A DNA stretch of 64,000 nucleotides from Streptomyces sp. ICBB 8177. GTDB taxonomy: Bacteria; Actinomycetota; Actinomycetes; Streptomycetales; Streptomycetaceae. Below, piece by piece: positions 34,310 through 43,974 of this stretch. The position numbers and the translations under genes were made by a program. How positions within the stretch are numbered: position 1 is the first letter of the stretch; each line of letters starts with the position of its first letter. Below the pieces are notes generated by a model. The model ran no database searches, was not told the origin of the DNA, and saw nothing but the letters and a program-made list of their open reading frames with translations. The stretch is from NCBI RefSeq assembly GCF_003144095.1, contig NZ_NSKH01000018.1:217716-281715 (forward strand), read 5' to 3'.

Positions 34310-34936
34310 TCACGCCCAGGGGGCGGGCCCGGTGCCGGAGGCCCAGGCGGCGAGGGCGGCCTCGTCGAAGGGCCGGATGCCGACGCGGAGCGCGAAGTCC
34401 CTCGCCGGGCCGGTGAAGCGGCTGGTGGTGACGATGGCCGCGAGGTGGGCGCCGTGCGCGTCGCGGTATGTGCCGTTGACCTTCTGGACGTCGCCGCTGC
34501 CGACACTGCTCGCGGGCCCGTAGCGCTTGCACTGGACGACGATCCGCCGGCCGTCCGGCGTGGTCGCGATCACGTCGGCCCCGAGGTCCCCGGCTCCGCC
34601 GACCACGCGCACGTCGCGGCATCCGTCGCGGGTGCACAGGTAGGCGATGGCCTCTTCGAACTGCCGCGGTGACATGGCGTGGTAGGCGGCGATCTCCCGG
34701 GCCCGCACGTCCCGCAGGGCGGCGGCCCGGCGTTGCTCGCGCTGGCGGCGGCGCAGGAAGAGCGTGGTCCCGGCGCCGCCGCCCGCGAGCAGCAGCACGA
34801 GGACCACGGGATGCGCCGCGAGCCACGACATGACGAGCAGGACGCCGCCGAGGGCGACGAGCACGCCCAAGGCGATCGGCGACTCACCCCGACGCCGGCG
34901 ACGCCCAACCCACTTCCTGCGCACGGCAGTTGTCAC
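34310..34936 (-). CDS. Membrane-anchored Mrr-like restriction-endonuclease-fold protein
   Basis: A 208-residue protein. Two membrane segments (SPIALGVLVALGGVLLVMSW and HPVVLVLLLAGGGAGTTLFL) are followed by an R-rich coiled stretch and a cytosolic Mrr_cat domain: MSPRQFEEAIAYL, then G-D-L-G-A-D-V-I with the catalytic Asp, and VVQCKRY as the QxK motif. Such proteins are common in Streptomyces and are proposed to degrade DNA or to act in stress; a role in restricting foreign DNA is possible but not shown here. Confidence 0.88.
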   Translation of the reverse strand: MTTAVRRKWVGRRRRRGESPIALGVLVALGGVLLVMSWLAAHPVVLVLLLAGGGAGTTLFLRRRQREQRRAAALRDVRAREIAAYHAMSPRQFEEAIAYLCTRDGCRDVRVVGGAGDLGADVIATTPDGRRIVVQCKRYGPASSVGSGDVQKVNGTYRDAHGAHLAAIVTTSRFTGPARDFALRVGIRPFDEAALAAWASGTGPAPWA

Positions 34937-35090
34937 GACGTACCCCCCGGTGATCGCCTGTGCGTGGGAGCGTAGCCCGCCCGGACCGCTCGGCGTGGGC
35001 GGTTACGGGAACGCGACGCGGGCGAACGAAGCGGCTCCCCCGGCGCCCCCGCTCCTGCGTTACGCGGGGCTCGCCCCTACTGCCCGCTGC

Positions 35091-35549
35091 TCAGCGGCGC
35101 TTGAAGACCCTCACCGGGTGCCCCGGTTTCCACAGGTGGATGACGAGGAGTTGGTTCTCCTCGTCGACCGTGGTCAGAACCGCTTCCGTCAGCGTCAGGC
35201 GGAAGGCGTGGAAGTCGCCGGGGGGTTCCTTGCCTGTGGCCGTCGCGCGCTTCTCGGCGGGGTCGAGGACCTCAACCGCCACACCCGCCACCTTGGCGTC
35301 GCCGTCGGACGACGGATGCGCGTGGATCGCGCAGCGGCCGTCCCGGCGCAGGTCGCGCGCCTTCATCGCGTTCAGCATCGAGCCGAACGTCAACCCGCCC
35401 CCGGTGAAGTCGACTTCGCTGCCACTGACCCGGGGCGAGCCGTCCTCGCGGATCGTCGCGAGCACATGCGTCTCATGGGCCTCGAACCTCGCCCTGACCT
35501 CGGCGGCCAGGTCGGGCGCCTCCTGCTCGAACGTCTTCCACGTCGCCAT
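35091..35549 (-). CDS. Pyridoxamine-5'-phosphate oxidase-family flavin-binding protein
   Basis: A 152-residue split-barrel protein: LAAEVRARFEAHETHVLATI, DGSPRVSGSEVDF and GGLTFGSMLNAMKARDLRRD follow the PNPOx-like fold that binds FMN or F420. The start at MATWKTFEQ is chosen over a longer open frame of poor composition. In actinobacteria many of these are F420-dependent reductases or heme/biliverdin proteins, so substrate is open. It is 49 bp downstream of the SnoaL-like gene on the same strand. Confidence 0.87.
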   Translation of the reverse strand: MATWKTFEQEAPDLAAEVRARFEAHETHVLATIREDGSPRVSGSEVDFTGGGLTFGSMLNAMKARDLRRDGRCAIHAHPSSDGDAKVAGVAVEVLDPAEKRATATGKEPPGDFHAFRLTLTEAVLTTVDEENQLLVIHLWKPGHPVRVFKRR

Positions 35550-35598
35550 CCGCCCAGCATCGCACCCGGGTCGGACACGCGCGTCCGCGTTTCGCGCC

Positions 35599-36051
35599 TC
35601 AGCGGTCCAGCAGGGCGCGCTCCCAGTGCTGGGTGTCGGCGTACTCGCGCATCGCCGTGATGCGGCCGTCACGCACCACGAAGACACCGGTGTTCTTCTC
35701 GTTGTACGCCCTGCCGGTCTTCCCCGTCGCCCACGAGTCCCACTCGACGAGCACCTGCTCGCCCTCGCCGAAGACGTTGGTGACCCGCAGGCCGATCTCC
35801 CGGGTCTCGTCGAGATGGGCGAACGCCGTGGCGAGGAAGCCGTCGATCACCTGGTCGCGGCCCTCCCACAAACCGGAGACGGGCAGGTCACCGCCGTACC
35901 AGCACGTCCCGTCCTCGGCCCAGGAGTTGACGACCGCCTCCTGGTCGCCGTCCCGCAGCGCGGCGAAGTAGCGCAGGACCACCTGCTTCGGGTCGTCGCC
36001 GGTGGTGCCGTGGTCCGCTTCCGCCGCTGCCGATGCCGCCTTCGTGGTCAT
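35599..36051 (-). CDS. SnoaL-like/NTF2-fold protein
   Basis: A 150-residue NTF2-fold protein: VVLRYFAALRDGDQEAVVNSWAEDG is the cone-fold first helices, and VLVEWDSWATGKTGRAY with GVFVVRDGRITAMREYAD the sheet. Such domains bind small ligands and include cyclases, isomerases and non-catalytic proteins. GGAGCGG precedes the ATG. Pairing with the PNPOx gene suggests a short operon. Function unknown. Confidence 0.85.
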   Translation of the reverse strand: MTTKAASAAAEADHGTTGDDPKQVVLRYFAALRDGDQEAVVNSWAEDGTCWYGGDLPVSGLWEGRDQVIDGFLATAFAHLDETREIGLRVTNVFGEGEQVLVEWDSWATGKTGRAYNEKNTGVFVVRDGRITAMREYADTQHWERALLDR

Positions 36052-36220
36052 GTCCGCTCCCGCTGCCGTCGTTCCCGGGAGGTCCGCCCTCCCTGACGTC
36101 CTCCAGTCAACTCGCCTCCCTCGCACCGGCCAACGCCCATCCGCGAACCGCTGCCATCATCCGGAGTGATCGACGCACGGGTCTTGTCTCTTCACGCGAC
36201 CGGCGGGACCATCCGCTGCC

Positions 36221-37687
36221 ATGCCCCTGCCACTGCGCACATCGCGTCCGCGAACGCGCCTGCCACGCGCCCGCGCCGCCCTCCTCCTCGCCACCGCCTT
36301 CCTCGCCACGACCGCGGCGCCGCTCCCGACCGCCTCCGCCGCGCAGGCCTCCGCCGCGCAGGCCTCCGTCTCGCCCCCTCGCCTCACCGACGCCCTCGGG
36401 CGCGTTCTCCAGCTGCGCGGGCTCAACCTCGGCAAGGACGACACCGTCACCGCCGCCCGCCTCGCGCAGGTCGCCCGCTCCGGGTTCGACCTCGTACGGC
36501 TGGACGTCCAGTGGTCGAAGGTGGAGTCCGCGCCGGGGCGGTTCGACACCGGCTACCTGCGCTACCTCGACCGCGTCCTCGGCTGGGCCGACCGCGACGG
36601 GCTGCGCGTCCTCGTCGACTGGCACCAGGACGTCTTCGGGCCCGCGTTCGGCTTCGACGGCGCCCCCGCGTGGGCGACCAGGACCGACGGGCTGCCGTTC
36701 GCCCCGGACCCGTCGGGCGACTGGTTCGACGACTACTTCCAGCCCGCCGTGCAGGCCGCCTTCCGCCACCTCTACGACGACGCCGACCTGCGCGCCGCCC
36801 AGGCCGCCGCGTACACGAGGGTCGCAAGGACCCTGCGCGGGCACCGCTCGCTCCTGGGGTACGACCTGTTCAACGAGCCGTTCGGCCCGGTCCCCGACCC
36901 CGACGACCTGCCGGCCGCCTCCGCCGCGCTGGAACGCGGGCGGCTCGCGGCGATGTACCGGCGGCTGATCGGCGCGGTGCGCGCCGCCGACCCGGACGCC
37001 TGGCTGTTCGTCGAGCCCACCGTCCTCGTCGGCCAGGGCGTGCCCACCCAGCTGCCCGGCTTCCGCGATCCACGCTCCGGCGCGCCCAGGATCGGCTACG
37101 CGCCGCACTCCTACGACACCTCCGTCGAGGACGGCGCCGACTGGAACCCGCAGGACGGCTTCATCACCGCCTACGAGAACGCCGTCCGCGCCTACCCGGT
37201 CGCCCACCGCATGCCGGTGCTGGTCGGCGAGTGGGGTCCGCCGCAGGCCGTCACGCCGGGCAACGCCGAGCTGGTGCGGCGTCAGGTGGCCTCCATGGCG
37301 GGCTTCGCCACCGGATGGGCGATGTGGTACGACTGCGCGGCGCCGGACGGCGGCGGCTACTGCGCCTACACGCCGGACGGCGCGCCCGCGCCGGGCAGGG
37401 CCCCGGCCTTCGCGCCGTACGCGCGGGCGGTCGCGGGGACGCCGGACACCGAGTCGTACGACCCGGGCAGCGGCACGTACACCCTGACCCTGACGGCGAA
37501 CGCTGTCAGCCGCCGCGCCCCGACCGTCCTCAGCACCCCCGCGACCGCCTGGCCCACGGCCCCGCGCATCACGGTGAGCGGTGCGCCGCGCGCCGAAGTG
37601 CGGTCCGGCGGCGGCCAGTCGCTGATCACGCTGCGCGGGGTGCGGGACGGGACCCGGGTGACGGTGACGGTCCGCCCGCGCGGGTGA
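36221..37687 (+). CDS. Secreted GH5 endoglycoceramidase-like glycoside hydrolase
   Basis: A 488-residue secreted enzyme. An N-terminal Arg-rich then hydrophobic region (residues 1-41, ending TASA) is a Sec-type signal peptide. The GH5 barrel follows: acid/base E219 in DLFNEPFGP and nucleophile E337 in LVGEWGPP. RGLNLGKDD near the start and a C-terminal beta domain (about 400-488) match endoglycosylceramidase-type GH5, which release glycans from glycolipids. Substrate remains inference; cellulase activity is less likely. It stands alone, 78 bp before a permease gene. Confidence 0.88.
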   Translation: MPLPLRTSRPRTRLPRARAALLLATAFLATTAAPLPTASAAQASAAQASVSPPRLTDALGRVLQLRGLNLGKDDTVTAARLAQVARSGFDLVRLDVQWSKVESAPGRFDTGYLRYLDRVLGWADRDGLRVLVDWHQDVFGPAFGFDGAPAWATRTDGLPFAPDPSGDWFDDYFQPAVQAAFRHLYDDADLRAAQAAAYTRVARTLRGHRSLLGYDLFNEPFGPVPDPDDLPAASAALERGRLAAMYRRLIGAVRAADPDAWLFVEPTVLVGQGVPTQLPGFRDPRSGAPRIGYAPHSYDTSVEDGADWNPQDGFITAYENAVRAYPVAHRMPVLVGEWGPPQAVTPGNAELVRRQVASMAGFATGWAMWYDCAAPDGGGYCAYTPDGAPAPGRAPAFAPYARAVAGTPDTESYDPGSGTYTLTLTANAVSRRAPTVLSTPATAWPTAPRITVSGAPRAEVRSGGGQSLITLRGVRDGTRVTVTVRPRG

Positions 37688-37765
37688 GCCCGCGGGCAGG
37701 GTGGACGCCCGCCGCTTACGCTGGGCCCAGGGGGCCGCTGGAGCGACGACGGGAGCGGGACAGGG

Positions 37766-39715
37766 ATGGCCACCTCCCCCGGGGCCGGGGCCGGGCGCCT
37801 TCGGGCGTGGCTGCTGGAAGGGCTGGCCGACATGGCCAGGAACCAGCAGGGCCCGCACGCCGTGCCGCAGCCCGCCCACAAGGGCCAGCGGTGGTGGCGC
37901 GTGATGTGCCTGACCGGTGTGGACTACTTCTCCACCCTGGGCTACCAGCCGGGCATCGCCGCGCTCGCGGCCGGGCTGCTGTCTCCGGTGGCGACGATCG
38001 TGCTGGTCGTCGTGACGCTGGCGGGCGCGCTGCCGGTCTACCGCCGGGTGGCCGTGGAGAGCCCGCACGGCGAGGGCTCGATCGCGATGCTGGAGCGGCT
38101 GCTGTCGTTCTGGCAGGGGAAGCTGTTCGTGCTGGCGCTGCTGGGGTTCGCCGCGACCGACTTCCTGATCACCATCACCCTGTCGGCCGCCGACGCCGCG
38201 ACCCACCTGGTGGAGAACCCGCACTTCACCAACGCCCTGCACGGCGAGCAGATGCTCATCACCCTCGTGCTGATCGCGCTGCTCGGCGCGGTCTTCCTCA
38301 AGGGCTTCCTGGAGGCCATCGGCGTCGCCGTCGTCCTGGTCGGCGTCTACCTCGCGCTCAACGTCGTCGTGGTCGGGGACGGCCTGTGGCACGTCATCAC
38401 CGCGGCCCACCTGGTCACCGACTGGACGCACGGCCTGACCGCCGCGCACGGCAACGTCGCCGCGATGATCGGCGTCTCCCTGGTGATCTTCCCGAAGCTG
38501 GCGCTGGGCATGTCCGGCTTCGAGACCGGCGTGGCGGTGATGCCGCACGTCAAGGGCGATCCCAGCGACACCGAGGAACGCCCGACCGGCCGCATCCGCG
38601 ACACCCGCAAGCTGCTGACCACGGCCGCGGCGATCATGAGCGCCTTCCTGATCGTCACCAGCTTCATCACCACCGTGCTGATCCCGCAGTCCGAGTTCAA
38701 GCCGGGCGGCCCCGCCAACGGCCGCGCGCTGGCCTACCTCGCGCACCAGAACCTCGGCTCGCCCTTCGGCACGGTCTACGACTTCTCCACCATCGCCATC
38801 CTGTGGTTCGCCGGCGCCTCGGCGATGGCCGGGCTGCTCAACCTGATGCCGCGCTACCTGCCGCGTTACGGCATGGCACCGCAGTGGGCGCGGGCGGTGC
38901 GGCCGATGGTGCTGGTCTTCACGCTCGTCGCGTTCCTGGTCACCTGGCTGTTCGACGCCAGCGTGGACAAGCAGGGCGGCGCGTACGCCACCGGTGTGCT
39001 GGTGCTGATGAGCTCGGCGGCGATCGCGGTCACCATCGCCGCCCGCAAGGCGGGGCAGCGGCGGTGGACGGCCGGTTTCGCGGTGATCGCGCTGGTCTTC
39101 CTCTACACCACGGTCGTCAACGTCGCCGAGCGCCCGGACGGTGTGAAGATCGGTGCCTGCTTCATCGCCGGGATCATCCTGGTCTCGCTGCTGTCCCGGC
39201 TGGCCCGCGCCTTCGAACTGCGGGTCACGGGCGTCGACATGGACGACATGGCGCAGCGCTTCGTGCGGGACGCGGCCAGCCGCGACATCCGCTTCATCGC
39301 CAACGAGCCGGGCGCGCGGGACGCCGCCGAGTACCGCGACAAGCTGCGCCAGATCCGGGACGACAACGACCTGCCCGGAGCCGACGACCTGATCTTCGTC
39401 GAGGTGACCGTCACCGACCCCTCGGAGTTCGAGGCGGCGCTCGTGGTGCGCGGGCAGGTGCTGCACGGGCGCTACCGGGTGCTGTCGCTGGAGAGCGCGT
39501 CGATCGCCAACTCGCTGGCCGCGCTGCTGCTGCACGTACGGGACGAGACCGGCCGGGTGCCGCACATCTACTTCGAGTGGACCGAGGGCGGCCCGTTCCG
39601 CAACTTCCTGCGCTTCTTCCTCTTCGGATACGGCGAGGTCGCGCCGGTGACCCGGGAGGTGCTGCGCGAGGCGGAACCGGACCGCGCCAGGCGGCCACGC
39701 GTCCATGTCGGATGA
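37766..39715 (+). CDS. APC-superfamily permease with cytosolic C-terminal domain
   Basis: A 649-residue transporter. After about 45 cytosolic residues, [20 protein letters not shown] begins about 12 membrane segments ending near residue 500. The last 150 residues are soluble, with [25 protein letters not shown] and an end [21 protein letters not shown] conserved among Streptomyces copies. It belongs to the amino-acid/polyamine-organocation group; the substrate is unknown. A second, distant APC protein lies at 40448. Confidence 0.85.
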   Translation: MATSPGAGAGRLRAWLLEGLADMARNQQGPHAVPQPAHKGQRWWRVMCLTGVDYFSTLGYQPGIAALAAGLLSPVATIVLVVVTLAGALPVYRRVAVESPHGEGSIAMLERLLSFWQGKLFVLALLGFAATDFLITITLSAADAATHLVENPHFTNALHGEQMLITLVLIALLGAVFLKGFLEAIGVAVVLVGVYLALNVVVVGDGLWHVITAAHLVTDWTHGLTAAHGNVAAMIGVSLVIFPKLALGMSGFETGVAVMPHVKGDPSDTEERPTGRIRDTRKLLTTAAAIMSAFLIVTSFITTVLIPQSEFKPGGPANGRALAYLAHQNLGSPFGTVYDFSTIAILWFAGASAMAGLLNLMPRYLPRYGMAPQWARAVRPMVLVFTLVAFLVTWLFDASVDKQGGAYATGVLVLMSSAAIAVTIAARKAGQRRWTAGFAVIALVFLYTTVVNVAERPDGVKIGACFIAGIILVSLLSRLARAFELRVTGVDMDDMAQRFVRDAASRDIRFIANEPGARDAAEYRDKLRQIRDDNDLPGADDLIFVEVTVTDPSEFEAALVVRGQVLHGRYRVLSLESASIANSLAALLLHVRDETGRVPHIYFEWTEGGPFRNFLRFFLFGYGEVAPVTREVLREAEPDRARRPRVHVG

Positions 39716-39844
39716 CGTCGGGTGACCCCGGTGAACGGGCGGTCCGCACGAGGGGTGAGGGGCGCGTCAAGACGATGGCCGTACGCGTCAGGAGCGCGTC
39801 AACGCGGCCGTCCGCGCCGGGCCGCCGGGCCTAGCGTCAGCGGT

Positions 39845-40396
39845 ATGCGATGCGCGTGCGGCCTCCCCCGGCACGCTGCCCGGACCGTCGTCGTCCACGA
39901 CGGGCAGTGGGCCGGCGCGCTGCGCACCGCACTGGCCGTGGCGGTGGGCGAGCTCGCGGCGGCGCTCGCGCTGGACGCCGCCGCGGGCACCCTCACCCCG
40001 GCACGCGCCGCGCTGTGGACGGCGCTCGCGGTCGCGCTGTTCGCGGTGGTCTGCCCCGCCCGCACCAGTTGCGCGCACGGCGTGCTCACGGTGCGCGGGC
40101 CGGGACGCGGGCGGCGGGTGCGGCTGGACCGGCTGGTGCGGGTCAGGATCGACGGCGTGGTCGAGCGGACGCTGACGCTGGTCGACGCGGACGGCCGCTC
40201 GGCACGCCTCGACCCCGCGGTGCTCGTCGCCAACCCGCTGCTGTGGCACGAAATCGACCACGGCGCCCGCCTGGCGCGCGCCGCGGGCCTGCTCACCGAC
40301 GGCGACCCGCGCACCCGTGAGGCGCTGCGGTGGCTCGGCGGCGAGATCGACGACCGGATCGCGCGGGAACTGCTGGAGGCGGGCGGCCTGCGCTGA
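39845..40396 (+). CDS. Hypothetical membrane protein with PH-like cytosolic part
   Basis: A 183-residue protein starting MRCACGLPRHAARTVVVHDG. Two hydrophobic segments (about 25-45 and 57-75, ALWTALAVALFAVVCPARTS) lead to a soluble half with alternating strands (GVLTVRGPGRGRRVRLDRLV, VERTLTLVDADGRSARLDPA) that resembles a bacterial PH-like domain. No ribosome site is clear, so the start is uncertain. Family not recognised. Confidence 0.7.
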   Translation: MRCACGLPRHAARTVVVHDGQWAGALRTALAVAVGELAAALALDAAAGTLTPARAALWTALAVALFAVVCPARTSCAHGVLTVRGPGRGRRVRLDRLVRVRIDGVVERTLTLVDADGRSARLDPAVLVANPLLWHEIDHGARLARAAGLLTDGDPRTREALRWLGGEIDDRIARELLEAGGLR

Positions 40397-40447
40397 GCCG
40401 CCGCGCCCGGCCCCGCGGCGAACGCGGCGCGGGCGGGCGGCCCGGAC

Positions 40448-42898
40448 TCAGTCCACCGCGCCCGCGGTCTCCTCGGAACCGGCGGGCAGCAGCGCGTACG
40501 TGGGGTTGGCCATCGACAGGTAGCCGTCCGTCGCTCCGACCATGCCGTCGGCGCGCAGTTCGGTGCCCGCCTCGATGCCCGGGACCGAGCGGCGCCCGTA
40601 GAAGACCAGGACCACGCCGCCGGTCTCGTCGTACAGCTCGCACTCCAGCCGGGGCGAGCCGGACACCGGCGTCACCTGCACCGACCGCACCCGGCCGCGT
40701 ACGACGGCCCGGTGCCGCCAGGCCAGTTCCCCGATCGCGGTCGTCCCGTCCGCACGGCCGGCCGGCGGCACGGCGGGCGGTTCGGCGTGGGTCAGCAGGG
40801 CGGACGCGGCACGGCGCACGGCGGGGTGCCGGTTGCCCTCGGCGGGCGCCGTGTTCTCCCCCGTGCGCTCCGGGCCGCGCCGTACGCCCGCGACCTCCTC
40901 GGCCTCCTCGATGGCGGTGGCCACGTCGAACGGCACGATGGTGGCCGCCACGTGCGGCAGTCCGCTCACGGCCTGGGCGATCGAGTCGCCGAAGCGGCTG
41001 TGCAGCAGGCGGCCGACGACCGGGCCGTAGGTGCGGCGCGGGATCAGCAGCGTCACCTCGGTGTCGCCCTCGGCGACCGTGCGGGCGGCGAGTTCGGCGG
41101 CGGCCCGGCGGATGCGGCGGTCCGGGCACTCGATGATCTCCAGGGAGACGTCGGCGGCCCGGCTGGCCTCCCACTCGGCGCGCAGCCGCTCCGCGTTGTG
41201 GTCGTCGACCATGAAGTACACCGCGCGCAGTTCGGTCGGGCGCAGGGCGTGGGCGTAGCGCAGGGCCTTGATGACGGCCAGGTCGAGCCGGTCGACAAGC
41301 ACGTAGACGACGCTGCGGGTCCAGGTGGGCACCGAGGAGGCGGCGGGCGCGGCGCGCAGCACCTCGCTCTCGGCCCGGTAGCGGCTGTTGGTGCGGATCA
41401 GCGCGGCGACGCCGATGGGGAAGATGACGACGACCAGCCAGGCGCCCTCGGTGAACTTGGTGATGGCGAAGATCAGCACGACCGCGCCCGACGCGATCGC
41501 CGCGGCGCCGTTGATGACCAGCCGCGCGGTGCGGTGCCTCTCGCGGCGGTTCCAGTGATAGCGGAACAGGCCGGAGGCGGCCATCACGAAGCCGGTGAAG
41601 ACGCCGATCGCGTAGAGCGAGACGAGCTTGGTGAGGTTGCCGCCGGTCGCGATGAGCAGCGCCAGCGACACCACGGTCAGCACGATGATGCCGTTGGAGA
41701 ACGCCAGCCGGTGGCCGCGGATGGTCAGCTGCCGGGGCAGGAAGGAGTCCTCGGCGACGAAACTGGCCAGGAACGGGAAGCCGTTGAACGAGGTGTTGCC
41801 GCCGGTGTAGAGGATGAGCGCGGTCGCGATCTGCACGAACGCGAACATCACGTTGCCGAACCCGCTCTGGCCGAAGACCAGGTGGGCCTCCTGGGCGAGC
41901 ACGGTCGGGCTGCCCGAGGAGTACGGCATGGCGTGGGTCTGCCAGGCCAGCGTGGAGACGCCCAGCACCAGCACGCCGAGGATGCAGCTCATCACGACCA
42001 GCGTGCGGCGGGCGTTGGGACCCTGCGGGCTCTTGAACGCGCTGACGCCGTTGGAGATCGCCTCCAGGCCGGTCAGCGAGGAGCCGCCGTTGGCGAAGGC
42101 CCGCATCATGATGAAGACCGAGGCGCCCATCAGCAGGCCGCCGCCGGGGTGGCCCAGTCCGATGGTGCCGGGCGCGTGCAACTGGGCGTCGGTGAGCCGG
42201 GGCAGGTCTCCGAGCGCCAGCCGGACCAGGCCGACCACCACGGTCAGCCCGGTGGCCAGCACGAACAGGTAGGTCGGCACCGAGAACGCCCGGCCCGCCT
42301 CGCGGATGCCACGCAGGTTGCCGTAGCACAGCAGGCACACCACGCCGACGGTGATCCACAGCTTGTCGTGGTCGATGTCGACGTGCAGCAGCAGCTGGAG
42401 CATCGAGGCGACCGCGTCGGTGCCGGCCGCGGTCTGCACGGCGACCGTGACGATGTAGTCGATGAGCAGTGCGACCGCGGCGATCTGGGCTATTCGGGGC
42501 CCGAAGTTCTCCCGCGCCACGATGTAGGAGCCGCCGGCCTTGGTGTACGTCATCACGACGTCCCGGTAGGCCAGCGTCAGCAGGAGCAGCAGCGCCAGGA
42601 TGACGCCGGTGACCGGCATGACCAGGGCGAACCCGGCGACGCCGACGTACGGCAGCAGCTGGGTGAGCATCTGCTCGGTGCCGTACGCGCTGGAGCTGAT
42701 GCAGTCGGGGGCCAGCACGCCGAGGGCGATGGGCTTGGACAGCTTCTCGTTGTGCAGCTCCGAGGTGACCAGCGGCGGACCGAGGAAGGTCTTCTTCAGC
42801 CGGTAGCCGAGGCTCTCGGGGAGATCGACGGCAGGGGACAGCGCCTCGGGGCGCTGGGCGGCGGTGTCGGCCGACTGGGTCGGCGTCGCGGTTGCCAT
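40448..42898 (-). CDS. KimA-like APC permease fused to a C-terminal OB-fold domain
   Basis: An 816-residue protein. Residues 50-510 hold about 12 membrane segments with PDCISSSAYGTEQMLTQLLP and MMRAFANGGSSLTGLEAISN, motifs of the KimA/YdaO branch (potassium transporters in Bacillus). Residues 530-690 are a cytosolic alpha/beta part (VVYVLVDRLDLAVIKALRYA). A further ~75-residue segment near the end (VVRGRVRSVQVTPVSGSPRL, YDETGGVVLVFYGRRSVPGI) reads as an OB-fold of nucleic-acid-binding type. MATATPTQ is chosen as start. A potassium role and the OB-fold's job as a nucleotide sensor are inference. Confidence 0.85.
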   Translation of the reverse strand: MATATPTQSADTAAQRPEALSPAVDLPESLGYRLKKTFLGPPLVTSELHNEKLSKPIALGVLAPDCISSSAYGTEQMLTQLLPYVGVAGFALVMPVTGVILALLLLLTLAYRDVVMTYTKAGGSYIVARENFGPRIAQIAAVALLIDYIVTVAVQTAAGTDAVASMLQLLLHVDIDHDKLWITVGVVCLLCYGNLRGIREAGRAFSVPTYLFVLATGLTVVVGLVRLALGDLPRLTDAQLHAPGTIGLGHPGGGLLMGASVFIMMRAFANGGSSLTGLEAISNGVSAFKSPQGPNARRTLVVMSCILGVLVLGVSTLAWQTHAMPYSSGSPTVLAQEAHLVFGQSGFGNVMFAFVQIATALILYTGGNTSFNGFPFLASFVAEDSFLPRQLTIRGHRLAFSNGIIVLTVVSLALLIATGGNLTKLVSLYAIGVFTGFVMAASGLFRYHWNRRERHRTARLVINGAAAIASGAVVLIFAITKFTEGAWLVVVIFPIGVAALIRTNSRYRAESEVLRAAPAASSVPTWTRSVVYVLVDRLDLAVIKALRYAHALRPTELRAVYFMVDDHNAERLRAEWEASRAADVSLEIIECPDRRIRRAAAELAARTVAEGDTEVTLLIPRRTYGPVVGRLLHSRFGDSIAQAVSGLPHVAATIVPFDVATAIEEAEEVAGVRRGPERTGENTAPAEGNRHPAVRRAASALLTHAEPPAVPPAGRADGTTAIGELAWRHRAVVRGRVRSVQVTPVSGSPRLECELYDETGGVVLVFYGRRSVPGIEAGTELRADGMVGATDGYLSMANPTYALLPAGSEETAGAVD

Positions 42899-42968
42899 GA
42901 GGGTTCCGTTTCGGCTGAGCAAGGTCCGTTGGAGGTTTCTTAACGCAGCCCGAACCCCCGAATCGGAC

Positions 42969-42982
42969 GTTTCACGTGAAAC
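42969..42982. promoter_or_regulatory. parS: parS site (ParB-binding centromere-like sequence)
   Basis: A perfect 14-bp palindrome GTTTCACGTGAAAC, identical to the parS consensus of Streptomyces and close to that of other bacteria. ParB loads at such sites and organises the origin region during sporulation septation. It lies 70 bp upstream of the permease start and away from coding sequence. Most Streptomyces parS sites cluster around oriC, with a few further out. Confidence 0.9.
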
Positions 42983-43249
42983 CGCAGCCGGTCTTAACGC
43001 CCTCTTGTCGCCGGAAAGCGGTCCGAACAGGAAAAAGAGACGGCCGCCACACACCGGGCGTGTGGCGGCCGTCGACACGGAGGGGGTGCGGGGCCGGTCG
43101 GACCGGCGGGCGCCGGCTGCAAAGACGATCAGCGACTGGAAGGGCACCTCACCGGCTGGCTCACCAGCGGTTCACCAAGGGTGACGTTCCCCGGCAGAAG
43201 TTGACGGACCGGACCCCGCACTCAACATGCTGGAGCAGCGGAGTAGTAA

Positions 43250-43266
43250 TTGCAAGTAGTGCGCAA
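43250..43266. promoter_or_regulatory. Nur-type nickel-responsive operator upstream of sodF
   Basis: TTGCAA-N5-GCGCAA fits the Streptomyces Nur motif tTGCaa-N5-ttGCAA at 10 of 12 fixed positions, including both TGC/GCA cores. It lies 72-88 bp before the sodF ATG. In S. coelicolor, nickel-loaded Nur represses sodF and so favours the nickel enzyme SodN. Binding here is inferred from sequence and position. Confidence 0.75.
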
Positions 43267-43337
43267 TAGTGTGGCGGGGGCGTACGAACGCCACCGCATC
43301 GATCGCACGCTGAACGTTGAAAGGGGCTGTGTCCCGC

Positions 43338-43958
43338 ATGGGCACGTACTCGCTTCCCGACCTGCCGTACGACTACGCCGCGCTGGAGCCGGCGATCACC
43401 GGGCAGATCCTGGAGCTGCACCACGCCAAGCACCACGCCGCCTACGTCAAGGGCGCCAACGACACGCTGGAGCAGATCGCCGAGGTCCGCGACAAGGACC
43501 GGATCACCCCCACCGGGCTGGTCGGCCTGGAGAAGACCTACGCCTTCAACCTCTCCGGCCACGTGCTGCACTCGATCTTCTGGCAGAACCTCTCCCCCGA
43601 CGGCGGCGACCGCCCCGACGGCCCGCTGGCCGACGCCATCGACGAACACCTCGGCGGCTTCGAGGCGTTCAGGAAGCAGCTCACCGTGGCCACCTCCTCC
43701 GTGCAGGGCTCCGGCTGGGGCGTGCTCGCCTGGGAACCGCTGGGCAAGCGGCTGATCGTCGAGCAGGTCTACGACCACCACGGCAACGTCGGCCAGAACA
43801 CCACCCCGCTGCTGGTCTTCGACGCCTGGGAGCACGCGTACTACCTCCAGTACAAGAACGTGCGCCCCGACTACGTGACCAAGCTGTGGGACCTCGTCAA
43901 CTGGACGGACGTCTCCGACCGCTTCGCCAAGGCCACCGCGGCCTCCGCCGCCGCCTGA
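43338..43958 (+). CDS. sodF: Iron (Fe/Mn-type) superoxide dismutase
   Basis: A 206-residue SodA/SodB-family enzyme that dismutes superoxide in the cytosol. Metal ligands by alignment to the family are H28 ([13 protein letters not shown]), H78 ([10 protein letters not shown]), D162 and H166 ([11 protein letters not shown]). The [18 protein letters not shown] start is standard for Streptomyces SodF. ATG 43338 has AAAGGGG 11 bases upstream; an in-frame GTG at 43329 would be too near it. The Nur-type box upstream predicts repression when nickel is ample. Confidence 0.96.
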   Translation: MGTYSLPDLPYDYAALEPAITGQILELHHAKHHAAYVKGANDTLEQIAEVRDKDRITPTGLVGLEKTYAFNLSGHVLHSIFWQNLSPDGGDRPDGPLADAIDEHLGGFEAFRKQLTVATSSVQGSGWGVLAWEPLGKRLIVEQVYDHHGNVGQNTTPLLVFDAWEHAYYLQYKNVRPDYVTKLWDLVNWTDVSDRFAKATAASAAA

Positions 43959-43974
43959 TTCCGGGCACCCTGGC

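Larger units (their letters stand above)
42899..43337. other. Intergenic region with parS and a Nur-type box
   Basis: About 440 bp between the divergent permease and sodF genes. It contains the parS palindrome (42969-42982), a GTGTGGCGGCCGTC-type inverted pair around 43030-43075 and the Nur-like box (43250-43266). No gene is seen. Confidence 0.7.

Noticed and set aside
36107-39834. Very long frames (about 1,200 residues) on both strands across the GH5 and permease genes
   Set aside because: They cross two well-identified genes out of frame and read as low-complexity Arg/Gly/Ala sequence.
40712-42943. 743-residue plus-strand frame opposite the KimA-like permease
   Set aside because: His/Gln/Gly-rich shadow; the minus strand gives a coherent 12-segment transporter.
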